In this document: in pieces, positions 7,168-15,191 of the stretch
How the letters are laid out: each line of letters opens with the position of its first letter
How positions within the stretch are numbered: position 1 is the stretch's first letter
Assembly: GCA_019415335.1 (NCBI GenBank)
Contig: DXKH01000122.1
Location: forward strand, 1 to 31,129
Length of the DNA stretch: 31,129 nt
Direction: 5' to 3'
Origin: Citrobacter sp.
Lineage (GTDB): Bacteria; Pseudomonadota; Gammaproteobacteria; Enterobacterales; Enterobacteriaceae
The notes under the pieces: model-generated
What the model saw: only the letters and a program-made list of their open reading frames with translations
What the model was told of the DNA's origin: nothing
The model's database searches: none
Translations under genes and position numbers: made by a program

Positions 7168-8918
7168 CAGAACTCCATAACCGTGAAACGCTCGTTTTCT
7201 CCTTCGCCGCCAATCGGTTCGTTAATGACAGCAAGCATGGTTGCCCACGCAAGGTCGCCGTGGCTGATCCCCCTCGCGCGGTCCGTTTCGTAAGTGATAA
7301 AGCCGCCCGGTGTTTTCACCTTACGCACGGCGTTAAAGGCCGCGACCAGCTCGCGTTCGGCGCGATCGTATTCCCACCGCCCGGCACGCATTATTTGCAG
7401 CATTTTCAGTACCAGCGACCGTTTTGATGACAGCGTGAAGGTGTACGGAATAGCAGCAGGGAAAAACCGTTTCACTATCTGATAAACAGCCTCCCCGTTC
7501 CCGCCCGTCACATCAATGCCGATGTGTTCCACGTTGTAGCGACACGTGAACTCTTCAATGACTCTGGCCTGTTCTTCAAACTCCAGCCCCTGAACGCGTC
7601 GCGTCTCCACCGTTCGAAAACGGCCACCAGGAACAGCCGGAGGAACCACCACGGACACAGCGCCGCTGTCGCCGTTGCCACTGCTGCCGTTTGCGTCATA
7701 CCCAATCCATACCGCCCGATTCCCCATCGGGCGGGGAGCAAAAGGTTTCCAGTCTTTCCAGTCGTCGTATCCGTCAACACCGCAGCCAATCAGGATATTC
7801 AGGTTAAATGCCGATTCCCCTTCGCGGACAAACTCACACATATAGAGATTGAGGAACTCGTCTTCGGTGTTTTCATCACGGATTTCGTCAATATCGGTGT
7901 GTTTCCAGCCGTGATTAACCACATCTTCCAGCGTGACAATTTGCCGCCACGTCCGGTCAGGGCAGATAAGCCCGTTATGCAGCGTTTTCCAGTCAACAGA
8001 AAAACGCTGGCGTTTATGCGAGGCCTTTTTCTCGTTCCAGCGGTCGCCGTTCCAGTAGGCGTATGCCTCGTGCGTTTCGGTGGATGGCGTGGAGAAGTAG
8101 GTGCGCCGCAGTCCGCTGAGGGTTGCCATAGCGCCAGCCACCTTGCGCAGTTCAGCAAAGCGACTGACCCAGAAAAATTCATCAAAATAAAAATTGCCCG
8201 TATAGGACTGTGCCGACGCAGCAGAAGTGCCGAGAAAATGCAGCTCTGCGCCGTTGGAGAGGATGATTTTATCGCCCCCTTTCAGCTCCACATCAACTTC
8301 AGCCGCAGCCTTCTGAATAATGCTTTTAAACTGGAACGCCTGACGACGCGAAGCAGACAAAAAAATCTGGTTACGCTGGTAAGGTTGCGCCACATCGTCA
8401 CGCAGCGCCATCAGCAGAGCTTCCTGTGCAAAATACCAGGTCGCCCCAATCTGTCGGGATTTCAGGATCATCCTGTTACGTATCCCGGCTTCCCTGCAAA
8501 GGGTCAGGGAGTCAAACCAGCCCCGCTGATGCCACTCCAGCCTGCTGATGATTTTTTCCCGCAGTGCGGCAATCTGTTCCGGCGTGAAATGATTTTTGAG
8601 TTTTTTCGCCCGGCCTTTCTTTCCTGTGGCCGCCGCATCCGGCTGGCCATCATGCAGTTTTTTAAGCTGCCGGGTCAGCAGGTCTATTTCCTTGAAGTCA
8701 CCACCTGTTTTATTCTGTTTTTCAGTGAGCTGGATGAGGCGCGCATCGATGGACTGCGTGACACGCTGCACGGGTGGCGTTTCATCCCACTGGTCGCGTT
8801 TTTTCCACGCATAAATCGTGTTCGGGTTTATTCCCATCAGACGTGATATTTCTGCGGGCGGATAACCCTGCCAGTAAAGTTGACGCGCACGCTGGCGCAC
8901 AAAAGCGTCCTGAATCAT
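7167..8918 (-). CDS. P: Terminase large subunit (ATPase/nuclease), P2 gpP family
   Basis: This is a 583-residue protein (P2 gpP about 590). It has an N-terminal helix-turn-helix (PPAEISRLMGINPNTIYAWK, about residues 20-39), a Walker A-like KSRQIGAT at 153-160, a Walker B YFDE at 244-247, and a C-terminal RNase H-like nuclease half with YDANGSSGNGDSGAV and GIDVTGGNGEAV supplying acidic residues. It cuts concatemers or circles at cos and drives ATP-dependent packaging through the portal. It is first in the leftward P-Q operon, divergent from O, and probably Ogr-dependent (see the site at 8983-9000). Confidence 0.97.
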   Translation of the reverse strand: MIQDAFVRQRARQLYWQGYPPAEISRLMGINPNTIYAWKKRDQWDETPPVQRVTQSIDARLIQLTEKQNKTGGDFKEIDLLTRQLKKLHDGQPDAAATGKKGRAKKLKNHFTPEQIAALREKIISRLEWHQRGWFDSLTLCREAGIRNRMILKSRQIGATWYFAQEALLMALRDDVAQPYQRNQIFLSASRRQAFQFKSIIQKAAAEVDVELKGGDKIILSNGAELHFLGTSAASAQSYTGNFYFDEFFWVSRFAELRKVAGAMATLSGLRRTYFSTPSTETHEAYAYWNGDRWNEKKASHKRQRFSVDWKTLHNGLICPDRTWRQIVTLEDVVNHGWKHTDIDEIRDENTEDEFLNLYMCEFVREGESAFNLNILIGCGVDGYDDWKDWKPFAPRPMGNRAVWIGYDANGSSGNGDSGAVSVVVPPAVPGGRFRTVETRRVQGLEFEEQARVIEEFTCRYNVEHIGIDVTGGNGEAVYQIVKRFFPAAIPYTFTLSSKRSLVLKMLQIMRAGRWEYDRAERELVAAFNAVRKVKTPGGFITYETDRARGISHGDLAWATMLAVINEPIGGEGENERFTVMEF

Positions 8919-8942
8919 TGCTCCCCCTGAGTAATTACAGGA

Positions 8943-9000
8943 AGATTACCCGCGCGCGAAACCGTTCTCCTTAACCCCCTGTTCTGGCCGTTTTCTTACA
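8943..9000 (-). promoter_or_regulatory. Probable Ogr-activated late promoter for P-Q, with divergent O side
   Basis: TCT (8983-8985), 12 bases, ACA (8998-9000) fits the Ogr/Delta target class TGT-N12-ACA with one changed base, and continues into ACAACAAAAG. Leftward, a TAATCT -10-like hexamer lies at 8948-8943; a start near 8936 puts the dyad centre close to -55, the position known for P2 late promoters. On the other strand CATCAT at 9036-9041 gives a similar but weaker geometry toward gene O. A matching site at equal spacing exists at 28228-28245. Confidence 0.55.
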
Positions 9001-9072
9001 ACAAAAGCCCTTTGTATCAGCCTGTTACGCTTTGCCATCATGACTGAAGAACCAGTCAGAGGGGCAAAAACT

Positions 9073-9909
9073 ATGGCTAATGAAAAAAAGACATCCCGCA
9101 AAAAGTTTCGCGTGGCTGTCTCCGGATCAACTGTTGATGGACGCGAAATCAGTCCGGTACATCTGCGTGAAGCTGCCGAGAACTTCAACCCGGATGTTTA
9201 CGCTGCCCGCGTGAACGTTGAGCACTATCTCTCGCCATGCCCGTCAAGCGAATTTTCCGCAATGGGCGATGTCACCGCGCTGAGTACGGAAGATATTACG
9301 GAAGGCCCGCTGGCCGGACGTACTGCGCTGTATGCAGAAATCGAACCGACCGAGCGCATGAAGCAGCTTGTCGCTGACGGCAAGAAAATCTATTCCAGTA
9401 TCGAACTGCACCCGCAGTTCTCCGTTAACGGGCGCGCCTATCTGGTCGGGCTGGCGATGACCGACACCCCGGCAAGCCTGGGCACTGAGCGCCTGAAATT
9501 CACGGCACAGCAACGTCAGGCAGTGATGACGTTCAACAGTATCCAGGGTGAAGCACCGCTTATCTCCGAAGCCATCGAGTCTGAAATCATCGAAATGGCA
9601 GAACAACGCCAGGAAGAAGGCACCCAGTGGTTTAACCGCGTAATGGGAATTATTGGCCGTGGCCGCAAAGCGGATGACGCCAGTTTTTCCCGTATTCAGG
9701 AAGCGGTGGAAGGCGTCGCAACGTCACAGGCCGACATTATCGACCGTTTTAATGTGCTGGAAACCCGCCATCAGCAGGACCGCCAGAAAATTACGTCACT
9801 GACCACAGAGCTGGCAGCACTGAAGGAAAAACTGCGCACGCAGGACGGCGATCCGCAGAACCGGTTCACCGCAACGGGCGCAGCCTCCGACCAGCTGGCT
9901 GACTTCTGA
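9073..9909 (+). CDS. O: Capsid scaffold/maturation protease, P2 gpO family
   Basis: This 278-residue protein resembles P2 gpO. The N-terminal half is the serine protease domain, with candidates for the Asp-His-Ser triad at Asp22 (VDGREI), His51 (NVEHYL) and Ser108/Ser109 (IYSSIELHP). GLAMTDTPASLGTE follows, as in P2. The C-terminal half is coiled-coil scaffold (FNVLETRHQQDRQKITSLTTELAALKEKL, about 225-255). gpO scaffolds capsid assembly, then cleaves capsid, portal and itself. I chose ATG 9073, behind AGAGGGG, over an in-frame ATG at 9040 without a ribosome site, because it gives the P2-like N-terminus. Confidence 0.95.
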   Translation: MANEKKTSRKKFRVAVSGSTVDGREISPVHLREAAENFNPDVYAARVNVEHYLSPCPSSEFSAMGDVTALSTEDITEGPLAGRTALYAEIEPTERMKQLVADGKKIYSSIELHPQFSVNGRAYLVGLAMTDTPASLGTERLKFTAQQRQAVMTFNSIQGEAPLISEAIESEIIEMAEQRQEEGTQWFNRVMGIIGRGRKADDASFSRIQEAVEGVATSQADIIDRFNVLETRHQQDRQKITSLTTELAALKEKLRTQDGDPQNRFTATGAASDQLADF

Positions 9910-9932
9910 TAAGACAAAGGAGCAAATTTTTT

Positions 9933-10985
9933 ATGAATCTGGTGATGTCAGATATTACCCGCAACAAGCTGGGTTGCTATATGGCGCAGCAGGCGTCGCT
10001 TAATAATATCCCGGTTTCCGCACTGGTATCGCGATTTACCGTGGAACCCTCGGTGCAGCAGCGTTTTGAAAACGCCTCAAAGGAAAGCACCGAATTTACA
10101 AAAAGAATTAACGTGATCGGCGTGACCGACCAGAAAGGCGAAAAAATCCTCCTGGACACCACCGGGCCAATTGCACGCACGAATACCAGTTATGACGGCA
10201 CAAAACGCCGTAACCCGAATAACGTGGTTGATCTGAAAAACCGCAAATATCAGTGTGAACAGGTGAACTACGACACGTTTATTTCGTATCCGCAGCTTGA
10301 TGCCTGGTCGGCACACCCTGATTTTCAGTCCCGCATCAGCGCACAGATTGCCCGACAGGTGGCGCTTGACCGCATCATGATCGGTTTCAACGGCACGTCT
10401 CACGCGGATGAGTCCAACTTCAGCACCAACAAGCTGCTTCAGGACGTTAACGTGGGCTGGCTGGAGCACATCAGAACCGACGCCAGCGAACGCGTTATGA
10501 ATGACGTGACGCTGACCTCCCGCAACATGGACAACACCGTGGCGCACGCGGGTAAGTATGCGAATGCTGATGCACTGGTACAGGACGCGCGTTCATCCCT
10601 GCTGGATGAATGGCACAAGGAAGCTGACGACCTCGTGGTGATTATGGGGCGCAACCTGTTTAACTCGCTGCGTCTGCCCGTGCTGAACAGCATCAGCGGC
10701 CAGAATCCCAATGCGGAATTACTCGCCGGGCAGCTCATCCTGTCATCGCGCACCATTGGCGGGCTGGGCGTGTTCCTTGCGCCGTTCTTCCCGGATGCAA
10801 CGATGCTTATCACCTCGTTCAACAACCTGTCGATTTACTGGCAGAAAGGTTCAATGCGTCGCCTGATGAAAGACGAGCCGGAATACAACCGCATCGCCAC
10901 CTACCAGTCCATCAATGACGCTTATGTCGTTGAAGACTATGGCAAGTGCGCGATGGTCACTGGCCTGAAGTTCGCCGACAGCTAA
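9933..10985 (+). CDS. N: Major capsid protein, P2 gpN family
   Basis: This 350-residue protein (P2 gpN 357) shares FTVEPSVQQ, TKRINVIGVTDQKGEKI, CEQVNYDTFISYPQLDAW, RIMIGFNGTSHA, LLQDVNVGWLEHIR, DDLVVIMGRNLF, ELLAGQLILSSRTIGG, LTSFNNLSIYWQKGSMRR and YVVEDYGKCAM with P2 gpN by eye. It has the HK97-like fold in that family and is trimmed by gpO during assembly. It starts 23 bases after O behind AAAGGAG. A compact hairpin follows the stop. Confidence 0.96.
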   Translation: MNLVMSDITRNKLGCYMAQQASLNNIPVSALVSRFTVEPSVQQRFENASKESTEFTKRINVIGVTDQKGEKILLDTTGPIARTNTSYDGTKRRNPNNVVDLKNRKYQCEQVNYDTFISYPQLDAWSAHPDFQSRISAQIARQVALDRIMIGFNGTSHADESNFSTNKLLQDVNVGWLEHIRTDASERVMNDVTLTSRNMDNTVAHAGKYANADALVQDARSSLLDEWHKEADDLVVIMGRNLFNSLRLPVLNSISGQNPNAELLAGQLILSSRTIGGLGVFLAPFFPDATMLITSFNNLSIYWQKGSMRRLMKDEPEYNRIATYQSINDAYVVEDYGKCAMVTGLKFADS

Positions 10986-10994
10986 TCAACTCAC

Positions 10995-11013
10995 GGCGGG
11001 CATCATGCCCGCC
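10995..11013 (+). terminator. Hairpin between N and M
   Basis: GGCGGGCAT and ATGCCCGCC form a 9-bp inverted repeat with a one-base spacer, ten bases after the capsid gene stop. No T tract follows, so it probably stabilises the abundant capsid mRNA or attenuates readthrough rather than fully terminating. Confidence 0.5.
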
Positions 11014-11030
11014 TGTAACGGAGAGAAAAA

Positions 11031-11831
11031 ATGATTACTCCTGCACAGCAACACTGGCAGAACGTGATGGCACAGCGCGCAGGCCGGGCGAATGAAGGCG
11101 TGGACCATGCCGCGCGTACCGCGCATGAAGAGGTGCTGTATCGTCTGCGTCTGGTACAGGCCCGGCTTAAGGGCGTACAGGCCAGAAGCGCGAAAGCCGC
11201 CATCAAAAAAGAGTTGTTGCCGGACTTTTCCGGCTGGATTGAGGGAACGCTGGAGGCTGACGGCGGGCAGCAGGACGAAGTGATTGCCACGCTGATGGTG
11301 TGGGCGATTGACTGCGGCAATCTTCCGTTGGCGTTGCGTATTGGTGCGTATGTGGTCCGTCATAACCTCATTATGCCGGATAACTTTGGCCGTACGGCTG
11401 CCACAGTGCTGACCGAAGAAATCTGCAACCCGGTACTGACGCAGGCCGGGACGGATGCCGACGCGGATTTGTCCGCCTTTATCGAACCACTGGATACCCT
11501 CCGGGAGATTGTCACCGACCAGGACATGCCGGACGAAGTGCGCGCCAAATTATGCAAGGCGTGCGCCTTTGCCCGTCGTGGTCTGACCGATGCAGACAAC
11601 ATGGCCTCATCACTGAAGCTGCTGCGCGAAGCGATGCACCTGAACCCGAACGCAGGTGTGAAACGCGAGATTGCAACCCTTTCCCGCGCCCTGAAAAAAG
11701 CCGATTCCGCAGCCGGACCAGAAGACGCCAGCGCACAGCAGGCGCAGGACGAAAGCAGCAAAAGTAAAAAGACAACGCGGAAGCCTGCAACACGAAAAAC
11801 CACCGCGACGCAGAAGGCGAAGCGCGGTTAA
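11031..11831 (+). CDS. M: Terminase small subunit, P2 gpM family
   Basis: This 266-residue protein (P2 gpM 247) has the family pattern: an N-terminal PAQQHWQNVMAQRAG, a helical middle, DEVIATLMVWAIDCGNLPLALRIGAYVVRHNL (about 83-114), and MPDEVRAKLCKACAFA near 165. The C-terminal 30 residues are very basic and Ala/Thr-rich (KSKKTTRKPATRKTTATQKA), probably a disordered DNA-binding tail. The small subunit recognises cos and loads gpP. It lies in the O-N-M-L capsid operon. Confidence 0.94.
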   Translation: MITPAQQHWQNVMAQRAGRANEGVDHAARTAHEEVLYRLRLVQARLKGVQARSAKAAIKKELLPDFSGWIEGTLEADGGQQDEVIATLMVWAIDCGNLPLALRIGAYVVRHNLIMPDNFGRTAATVLTEEICNPVLTQAGTDADADLSAFIEPLDTLREIVTDQDMPDEVRAKLCKACAFARRGLTDADNMASSLKLLREAMHLNPNAGVKREIATLSRALKKADSAAGPEDASAQQAQDESSKSKKTTRKPATRKTTATQKAKRG

Positions 11832-11847
11832 CGACTGACCCCGTCAG

Positions 11848-11919
11848 CGGGCGGCGTGCGTGGTGTTCCGGTTTGACTCCGTGACCGTTTACACCGCGCA
11901 CCCACCGCCCGATTTTTTT
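11848..11919 (+). terminator. Terminator-like hairpin with T7 tail between M and L
   Basis: CGGGCGG (11848-11854) pairs with CCGCCCG (11905-11911), with more GC-rich imperfect pairing inside, and is followed by A and seven Ts (11913-11919). The loop is long and the stem imperfect, so partial termination or attenuation is more likely than a full stop. The ribosome site for L starts immediately afterwards. Confidence 0.45.
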
Positions 11920-11933
11920 CAGGAGTGAACCCC

Positions 11934-12428
11934 ATGAGTATGGTTGCCAGAACTGAACCCAGACCCGCAGAGGACGACATCACCGATACCGATGATGGCG
12001 ATACCCGCATTTCAGCGGGTGCATTCTGGCCGGATATTGTGTTGCGCGAGCTGCGTCTGGCGGTACGACTGCCGGGGCGCGTGACCACCTCCCGCCTGCT
12101 GCATACCGCCACCGGAGCTGTGGCACACGTTACCCGCGAGCTGGAAACATGGCAGCAGGAACAGCAGGCGGCTGGCCATCAGACGCTGGCCGATGTTCCG
12201 GCACCCGTAATTAACGGAGAAAGCGTCAATCTCTGGCACTGGCGCAATGCTGTTTATACCACCACGCGCGCCCTGATTCTGGAGCGTTATCGTGATGCAG
12301 ACACAACGGACAAGGGCGACCGCCGGGCGGACGCTCTGGATATACAGACATCGGATTTGTGGCGTGATGTGAGCTGGGCCATCTCTGACATTCTGTGCCG
12401 CCCGCGAATCTTTGCGGAGTTGTGCTGA
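11934..12428 (+). CDS. L: Head completion/stabilisation protein, P2 gpL family
   Basis: This 164-residue protein (P2 gpL 169) has the signature DGDTRISAGAFWPDIVLRELR near residue 25, LPGRVTTSRLLHTATGAVAHV and a C-terminal RRADALDIQTSDLWRDVSWAISDI. gpL completes filled heads before tail joining. ATG 11934 is 8 bases after AGGAG; the in-frame GTG at 11925 overlaps that ribosome site, so it is unlikely to be the start. The stop overlaps the X start codon (TGATG). Confidence 0.93.
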   Translation: MSMVARTEPRPAEDDITDTDDGDTRISAGAFWPDIVLRELRLAVRLPGRVTTSRLLHTATGAVAHVTRELETWQQEQQAAGHQTLADVPAPVINGESVNLWHWRNAVYTTTRALILERYRDADTTDKGDRRADALDIQTSDLWRDVSWAISDILCRPRIFAELC

Positions 12429-12628
12429 TGAAAGTGAAGGCACTGGAAGGCGACACCGTGGATTCGCTCTGTTTCCGGTACTACGGCACGACGCAGGGCG
12501 TCACCGAAAAGGTGCTGGATGCCAACCCCGGACTCTGTCAGCAGGTATTTCTGGACGCCGGGCAGGAAGTGGAGATGCCGGAGCCGGAGAAGAAGAAACG
12601 AGAAATGATTCAGTTGTGGGGGGAGTAG
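12428..12628 (+). CDS. X: Tail protein X, P2 gpX family (LysM-like)
   Basis: This 66-residue protein (P2 gpX 67) reads like a single LysM-like module: EGDTVDSLCFRYYGTTQG, then VLDANPGLCQ and FLDAGQEVEMPE. gpX is a conserved tail protein needed for tail assembly in P2. Its start overlaps the L stop, and the GTG of the holin gene lies two bases after its stop. Confidence 0.92.
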   Translation: MKVKALEGDTVDSLCFRYYGTTQGVTEKVLDANPGLCQQVFLDAGQEVEMPEPEKKKREMIQLWGE

Positions 12629-12630
12629 CA

Positions 12631-12954
12631 GTGAGCACCATTCAAACAGGGATCACAGAGCAGGTTATTGCGTGGCTCTTTGACCACCTGCCAACGGTGT
12701 ATGCAGCAGGCGCGGCGGTCAGCATTTCCGCGCTGATGAGTCTTTATGACGGACGAACACTGGTTCAGACCGTAACGGGATCGCTGGCGTGCGGCGTTCT
12801 TGCCATGGCCGTGGCCGGGTCGTTGCGCTTCTTCGGTTTTCCTGAAGATGCCGTGACGTTTATCGGCGCATCAATCGGTTTTATGGGCGCAGAGAAAGCA
12901 CGCGACAAGGTTATTGCGGCCTTTAATCGCAGAACCAAAAGCGAGGATGAATAA
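12631..12954 (+). CDS. Holin, lambda S family
   Basis: This 107-residue membrane protein has three hydrophobic segments at about residues 20-38 (LPTVYAAGAAVSISALMSL), 45-65 (TVTGSLACGVLAMAVAGSL) and 72-88 (AVTFIGASIGFMGA), ending in a basic, charged tail (NRRTKSEDE). The TM2-TM3 part resembles lambda S, where a similar FIGYIG sits before the cytoplasmic tail. Holins open the inner membrane at a set time to release endolysin. It starts with GTG, probably limiting expression. It occupies the place of P2 gene Y. No dual-start Met motif is seen. Confidence 0.85.
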   Translation: MSTIQTGITEQVIAWLFDHLPTVYAAGAAVSISALMSLYDGRTLVQTVTGSLACGVLAMAVAGSLRFFGFPEDAVTFIGASIGFMGAEKARDKVIAAFNRRTKSEDE

Positions 12955-13008
12955 GTCACAGACTTAACGCTGACTATCACCATAAAAATTGTTCACAGGG
13001 GTGACGAA

Positions 13009-13554
13009 ATGAAATCGAAAGACGAAATTTTTGATGCCGTTCTGGGCAAAGAAGGCGGCTACGTCAATCACCCGGATGACAGAGGCGGTCCGACAAAATG
13101 GGGCATCACTGAAAAGGTGGCACGGGCGCACGGATACCGTGGCGATATGCGTGATTTAACGCGCGGACAGGCACTGGAAATCCTTGAAGCTGATTACTGG
13201 TACGGACCGCGTTTTGATCAGATAGCGAAGCTGTCCCCGGATATTGCCGCAGAACTGTGTGACACCGGAGTAAATATGGGACCGTCTGTGGCAACCAGAA
13301 TGCTTCAGCGCTGGCTGAACGCATTCAATCAGGGCGGGAAACTGTATCCCGATATGGACACGGACGGACGCACTGGCCCACGCACGATTAACGCATTGCG
13401 TGCATATCTGGAAAAACGCGGTCGGGACGGCGAGATGGTGATGTTAACAGCACTGAACTGTACACAGGGTGAACGCTATCTGGAGCTGGCGGAAAAACGC
13501 GAAGCCAACGAATCGTTTGTCTACGGCTGGATAAAGGAACGCGTGGCAGCATGA
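13009..13554 (+). CDS. Endolysin: GH108 N-acetylmuramidase with peptidoglycan-binding C-terminus
   Basis: This 181-residue protein begins with the GH108 signature KEGGYVNHPDDRGGPTKWGI, with the catalytic glutamate at Glu15. The C-terminal half (LCDTGVNMGPSVATRMLQRW, TDGRTGPRTINALRAY and ERYLELAEKREANESFVYGW) is the accompanying peptidoglycan-binding domain. It cleaves the glycan backbone of the cell wall. There is no signal peptide, so it depends on the holin. It starts behind AGGGGTGAC and its stop overlaps the spanin start (ATGA). P2 itself uses an unrelated lysozyme here, so the lysis genes are mosaic. Confidence 0.94.
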   Translation: MKSKDEIFDAVLGKEGGYVNHPDDRGGPTKWGITEKVARAHGYRGDMRDLTRGQALEILEADYWYGPRFDQIAKLSPDIAAELCDTGVNMGPSVATRMLQRWLNAFNQGGKLYPDMDTDGRTGPRTINALRAYLEKRGRDGEMVMLTALNCTQGERYLELAEKREANESFVYGWIKERVAA

Positions 13555-13958
13555 AGTTATGGGCTTCTCTGGGCGTCGCTTTTCTTCTGATTGCCGCATG
13601 GGGAACATCCATGCGTCTGTCGTGGTCGCTGGGCCGGGAGAACGCCAGAAACGAAGCGCAGGCCAGCACCCTGAAAAGTACCGTCGACACCCTGAATATC
13701 ATCAGCACCGGGGTACAGGATATGCAGCAGGTGCTGGCGCAACTCCGCGTGGAAAATCAGCAACGCAATCAGGACGGAGAAGCCAGACGTGAACAGCTAC
13801 GCAACGATATTGCAAAAGATGAATGCGCCCACGCTTTGCCTGATGCTCGTTTTACTGACAGGTTGCGCAGGCACGCAGAACGCGCCACGGCCAGCGCCGT
13901 CAGTCCGGCTTATACCGCAGACGCTGACCATACCGGTAACGCCTCCCCCCTTCCCTGA
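13551..13958 (+). CDS. lysB: Inner-membrane spanin (Rz/LysB-like)
   Basis: This 135-residue protein has one N-terminal membrane anchor (LWASLGVAFLLIAAWGTSM, residues 3-21) followed by a periplasmic helical region rich in Gln, Glu and Arg (about 28-85, DMQQVLAQLRVENQQRNQ), as in i-spanins. With the outer-membrane partner it fuses inner and outer membranes at the last lysis step. It overlaps the endolysin (ATGA), and its last third overlaps the o-spanin gene in another frame, the usual nested layout. Confidence 0.85.
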   Translation: MKLWASLGVAFLLIAAWGTSMRLSWSLGRENARNEAQASTLKSTVDTLNIISTGVQDMQQVLAQLRVENQQRNQDGEARREQLRNDIAKDECAHALPDARFTDRLRRHAERATASAVSPAYTADADHTGNASPLP

Positions 13959-14109
13959 CACTCCCACATGGGGAAATCTCGGTATATGGGGCGACCGCCT
14001 TCTGGATGCACTGGAAACCTGTAACGCAGATAAACGGGCCATTGAATTACTGGAACAGCGCAGGCTGCAACGACTGAACAACGAGGACAACAACCATGCT
14101 GAAAACTGA
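13819..14109 (+). CDS. lysC: Outer-membrane lipoprotein spanin (Rz1/LysC-like), nested
   Basis: In the +1 frame inside the i-spanin gene, a short signal sequence MNAPTLCLMLVLLTGC ends in a lipobox (LLTGC), with Cys16 as the lipidated residue. The mature part is Pro-rich at first (RPAPSVRLIPQTLTIPVTPP) and helical later, typical of o-spanins. I chose ATG 13819 because it yields a normal lipoprotein signal; an in-frame GTG at 13789 would add ten residues. The stop overlaps the start of R by 14 bases. Confidence 0.78.
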   Translation: MNAPTLCLMLVLLTGCAGTQNAPRPAPSVRLIPQTLTIPVTPPPFPDTPTWGNLGIWGDRLLDALETCNADKRAIELLEQRRLQRLNNEDNNHAEN

Positions 14110-14563
14110 TTCCCTGCGTGAAGCCATGACCCGTTCATGCCGATGGTGTCAGGCCAACCCGGAAAAATTCACCATTTTCGTGGAGAGCGGCAACATTGAA
14201 ACGACCGGAGAAACTCCCTCGTTTGTTTACCGCTATCAGATGGTGATGTTTGTCATGGATTACGCCGGGGAGCTGGACGACCTCACGCTGCCGCTGCTGG
14301 CGTGGTTATCCGAAAATCAGCCACAGTTGTTGCTCAACCCTGAGCGTAATCAGGACATCAAATTCTCCGCCGTTATCAATGACGATGACAGCGCCGATCT
14401 CCTGTTTACGCTCCCCCTGCGGGAACGCGTTCGCATCACGCGCAGCAGTCAGGGCACACCGCAAGCAGAACACCTGTCGGAGCCAAAACCCCGCCTGCCA
14501 TCTTCCGAAGGCGACTGGTCGCATGTATTCCAGGATGTGACGTGGGGTGAAAGCGATGGATAA
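14096..14563 (+). CDS. R: Tail completion protein, P2 gpR family
   Basis: This 155-residue protein (the same size as P2 gpR) shows LKTDSLREAMTRSCRWCQANPEKF, a YRYQMVMFVMDYAGELDDL segment and LPLLAWLSENQP, characteristic of gpR. It acts with gpS to complete the tail before head joining. It starts within the end of the spanin gene and overlaps the S start, so the lysis and tail genes form one transcript. Confidence 0.93.
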   Translation: MLKTDSLREAMTRSCRWCQANPEKFTIFVESGNIETTGETPSFVYRYQMVMFVMDYAGELDDLTLPLLAWLSENQPQLLLNPERNQDIKFSAVINDDDSADLLFTLPLRERVRITRSSQGTPQAEHLSEPKPRLPSSEGDWSHVFQDVTWGESDG

Positions 14564-15191
14564 GGCATTCACCCGCGTGGATGAAACCTTTGAGGCTATC
14601 CGCGACAGCCTGAATCAGCAGGCCATCAATAACATCGCCAGAAAGCTGGCACAGGATTTACGTCGCGCCCAGCAGGCACGTATCCGGTCACAGAAAGCGC
14701 CGGACGGGACTGCATGGACACCACGCAGACGCCGCGTAACCCGGATACAGGAGCGCATTCGCTTTATCTGGAATAACGAAGCACGCACGCTGAAAAACTG
14801 GCATCACGACACGGGGAAATACGGGCGAACCATTACCGGGTGGGATGAGGATAAAAACAATATCCGCACGTTTTACCGGGATGACATCGACCGTTTTCTG
14901 GAAATACGCACCCGGCGCATCAACCAGGACAGCACAAAGCGCGTCCCCATGTTCGTAAAACTGCGCACCGCCCGCTACCTGAAAGCCCGTGCAGATGCTT
15001 CCGGTGTGACGGTGGGTTACAGCGGCGTGGCCGCACGTATTGCACGCGTTCATCAGTTCGGCGAGCGCGATCAGGTTGCGCCGGGCATTTTCACCGATTA
15101 CCCGGTACGTGAGCTGCTGGGTATCAGTCAGGCAGATGAACGCCTGATTTATAACACGGTGCTGGGCCGGATTGCGGAGGCTGTACGGTGA
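14556..15191 (+). CDS. S: Tail completion/virion morphogenesis protein, P2 gpS family
   Basis: This 211-residue protein is about 60 residues longer than P2 gpS (150). It has a basic, helical N-terminal third (RKLAQDLRRAQQARIRSQKAPDGTAWTPRR), an inserted middle with EIRTRRINQDSTKRVPMFVKLRTARYLK, and the conserved C-terminal ARIARVHQFGERDQVAPG, then YPVRELLGIS. I chose ATG 14556 over GTG 14547 because GGGGTGA then sits at normal spacing. Its stop overlaps the V start codon. Confidence 0.9.
   Translation: MDKAFTRVDETFEAIRDSLNQQAINNIARKLAQDLRRAQQARIRSQKAPDGTAWTPRRRRVTRIQERIRFIWNNEARTLKNWHHDTGKYGRTITGWDEDKNNIRTFYRDDIDRFLEIRTRRINQDSTKRVPMFVKLRTARYLKARADASGVTVGYSGVAARIARVHQFGERDQVAPGIFTDYPVRELLGISQADERLIYNTVLGRIAEAVR

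Noticed and set aside
7524..8846. 440-residue open frame on the plus strand
   Set aside because: It lies wholly antisense to the conserved large terminase P; its translation has no recognisable domain and it has no ribosome site. It results from codon bias in P.
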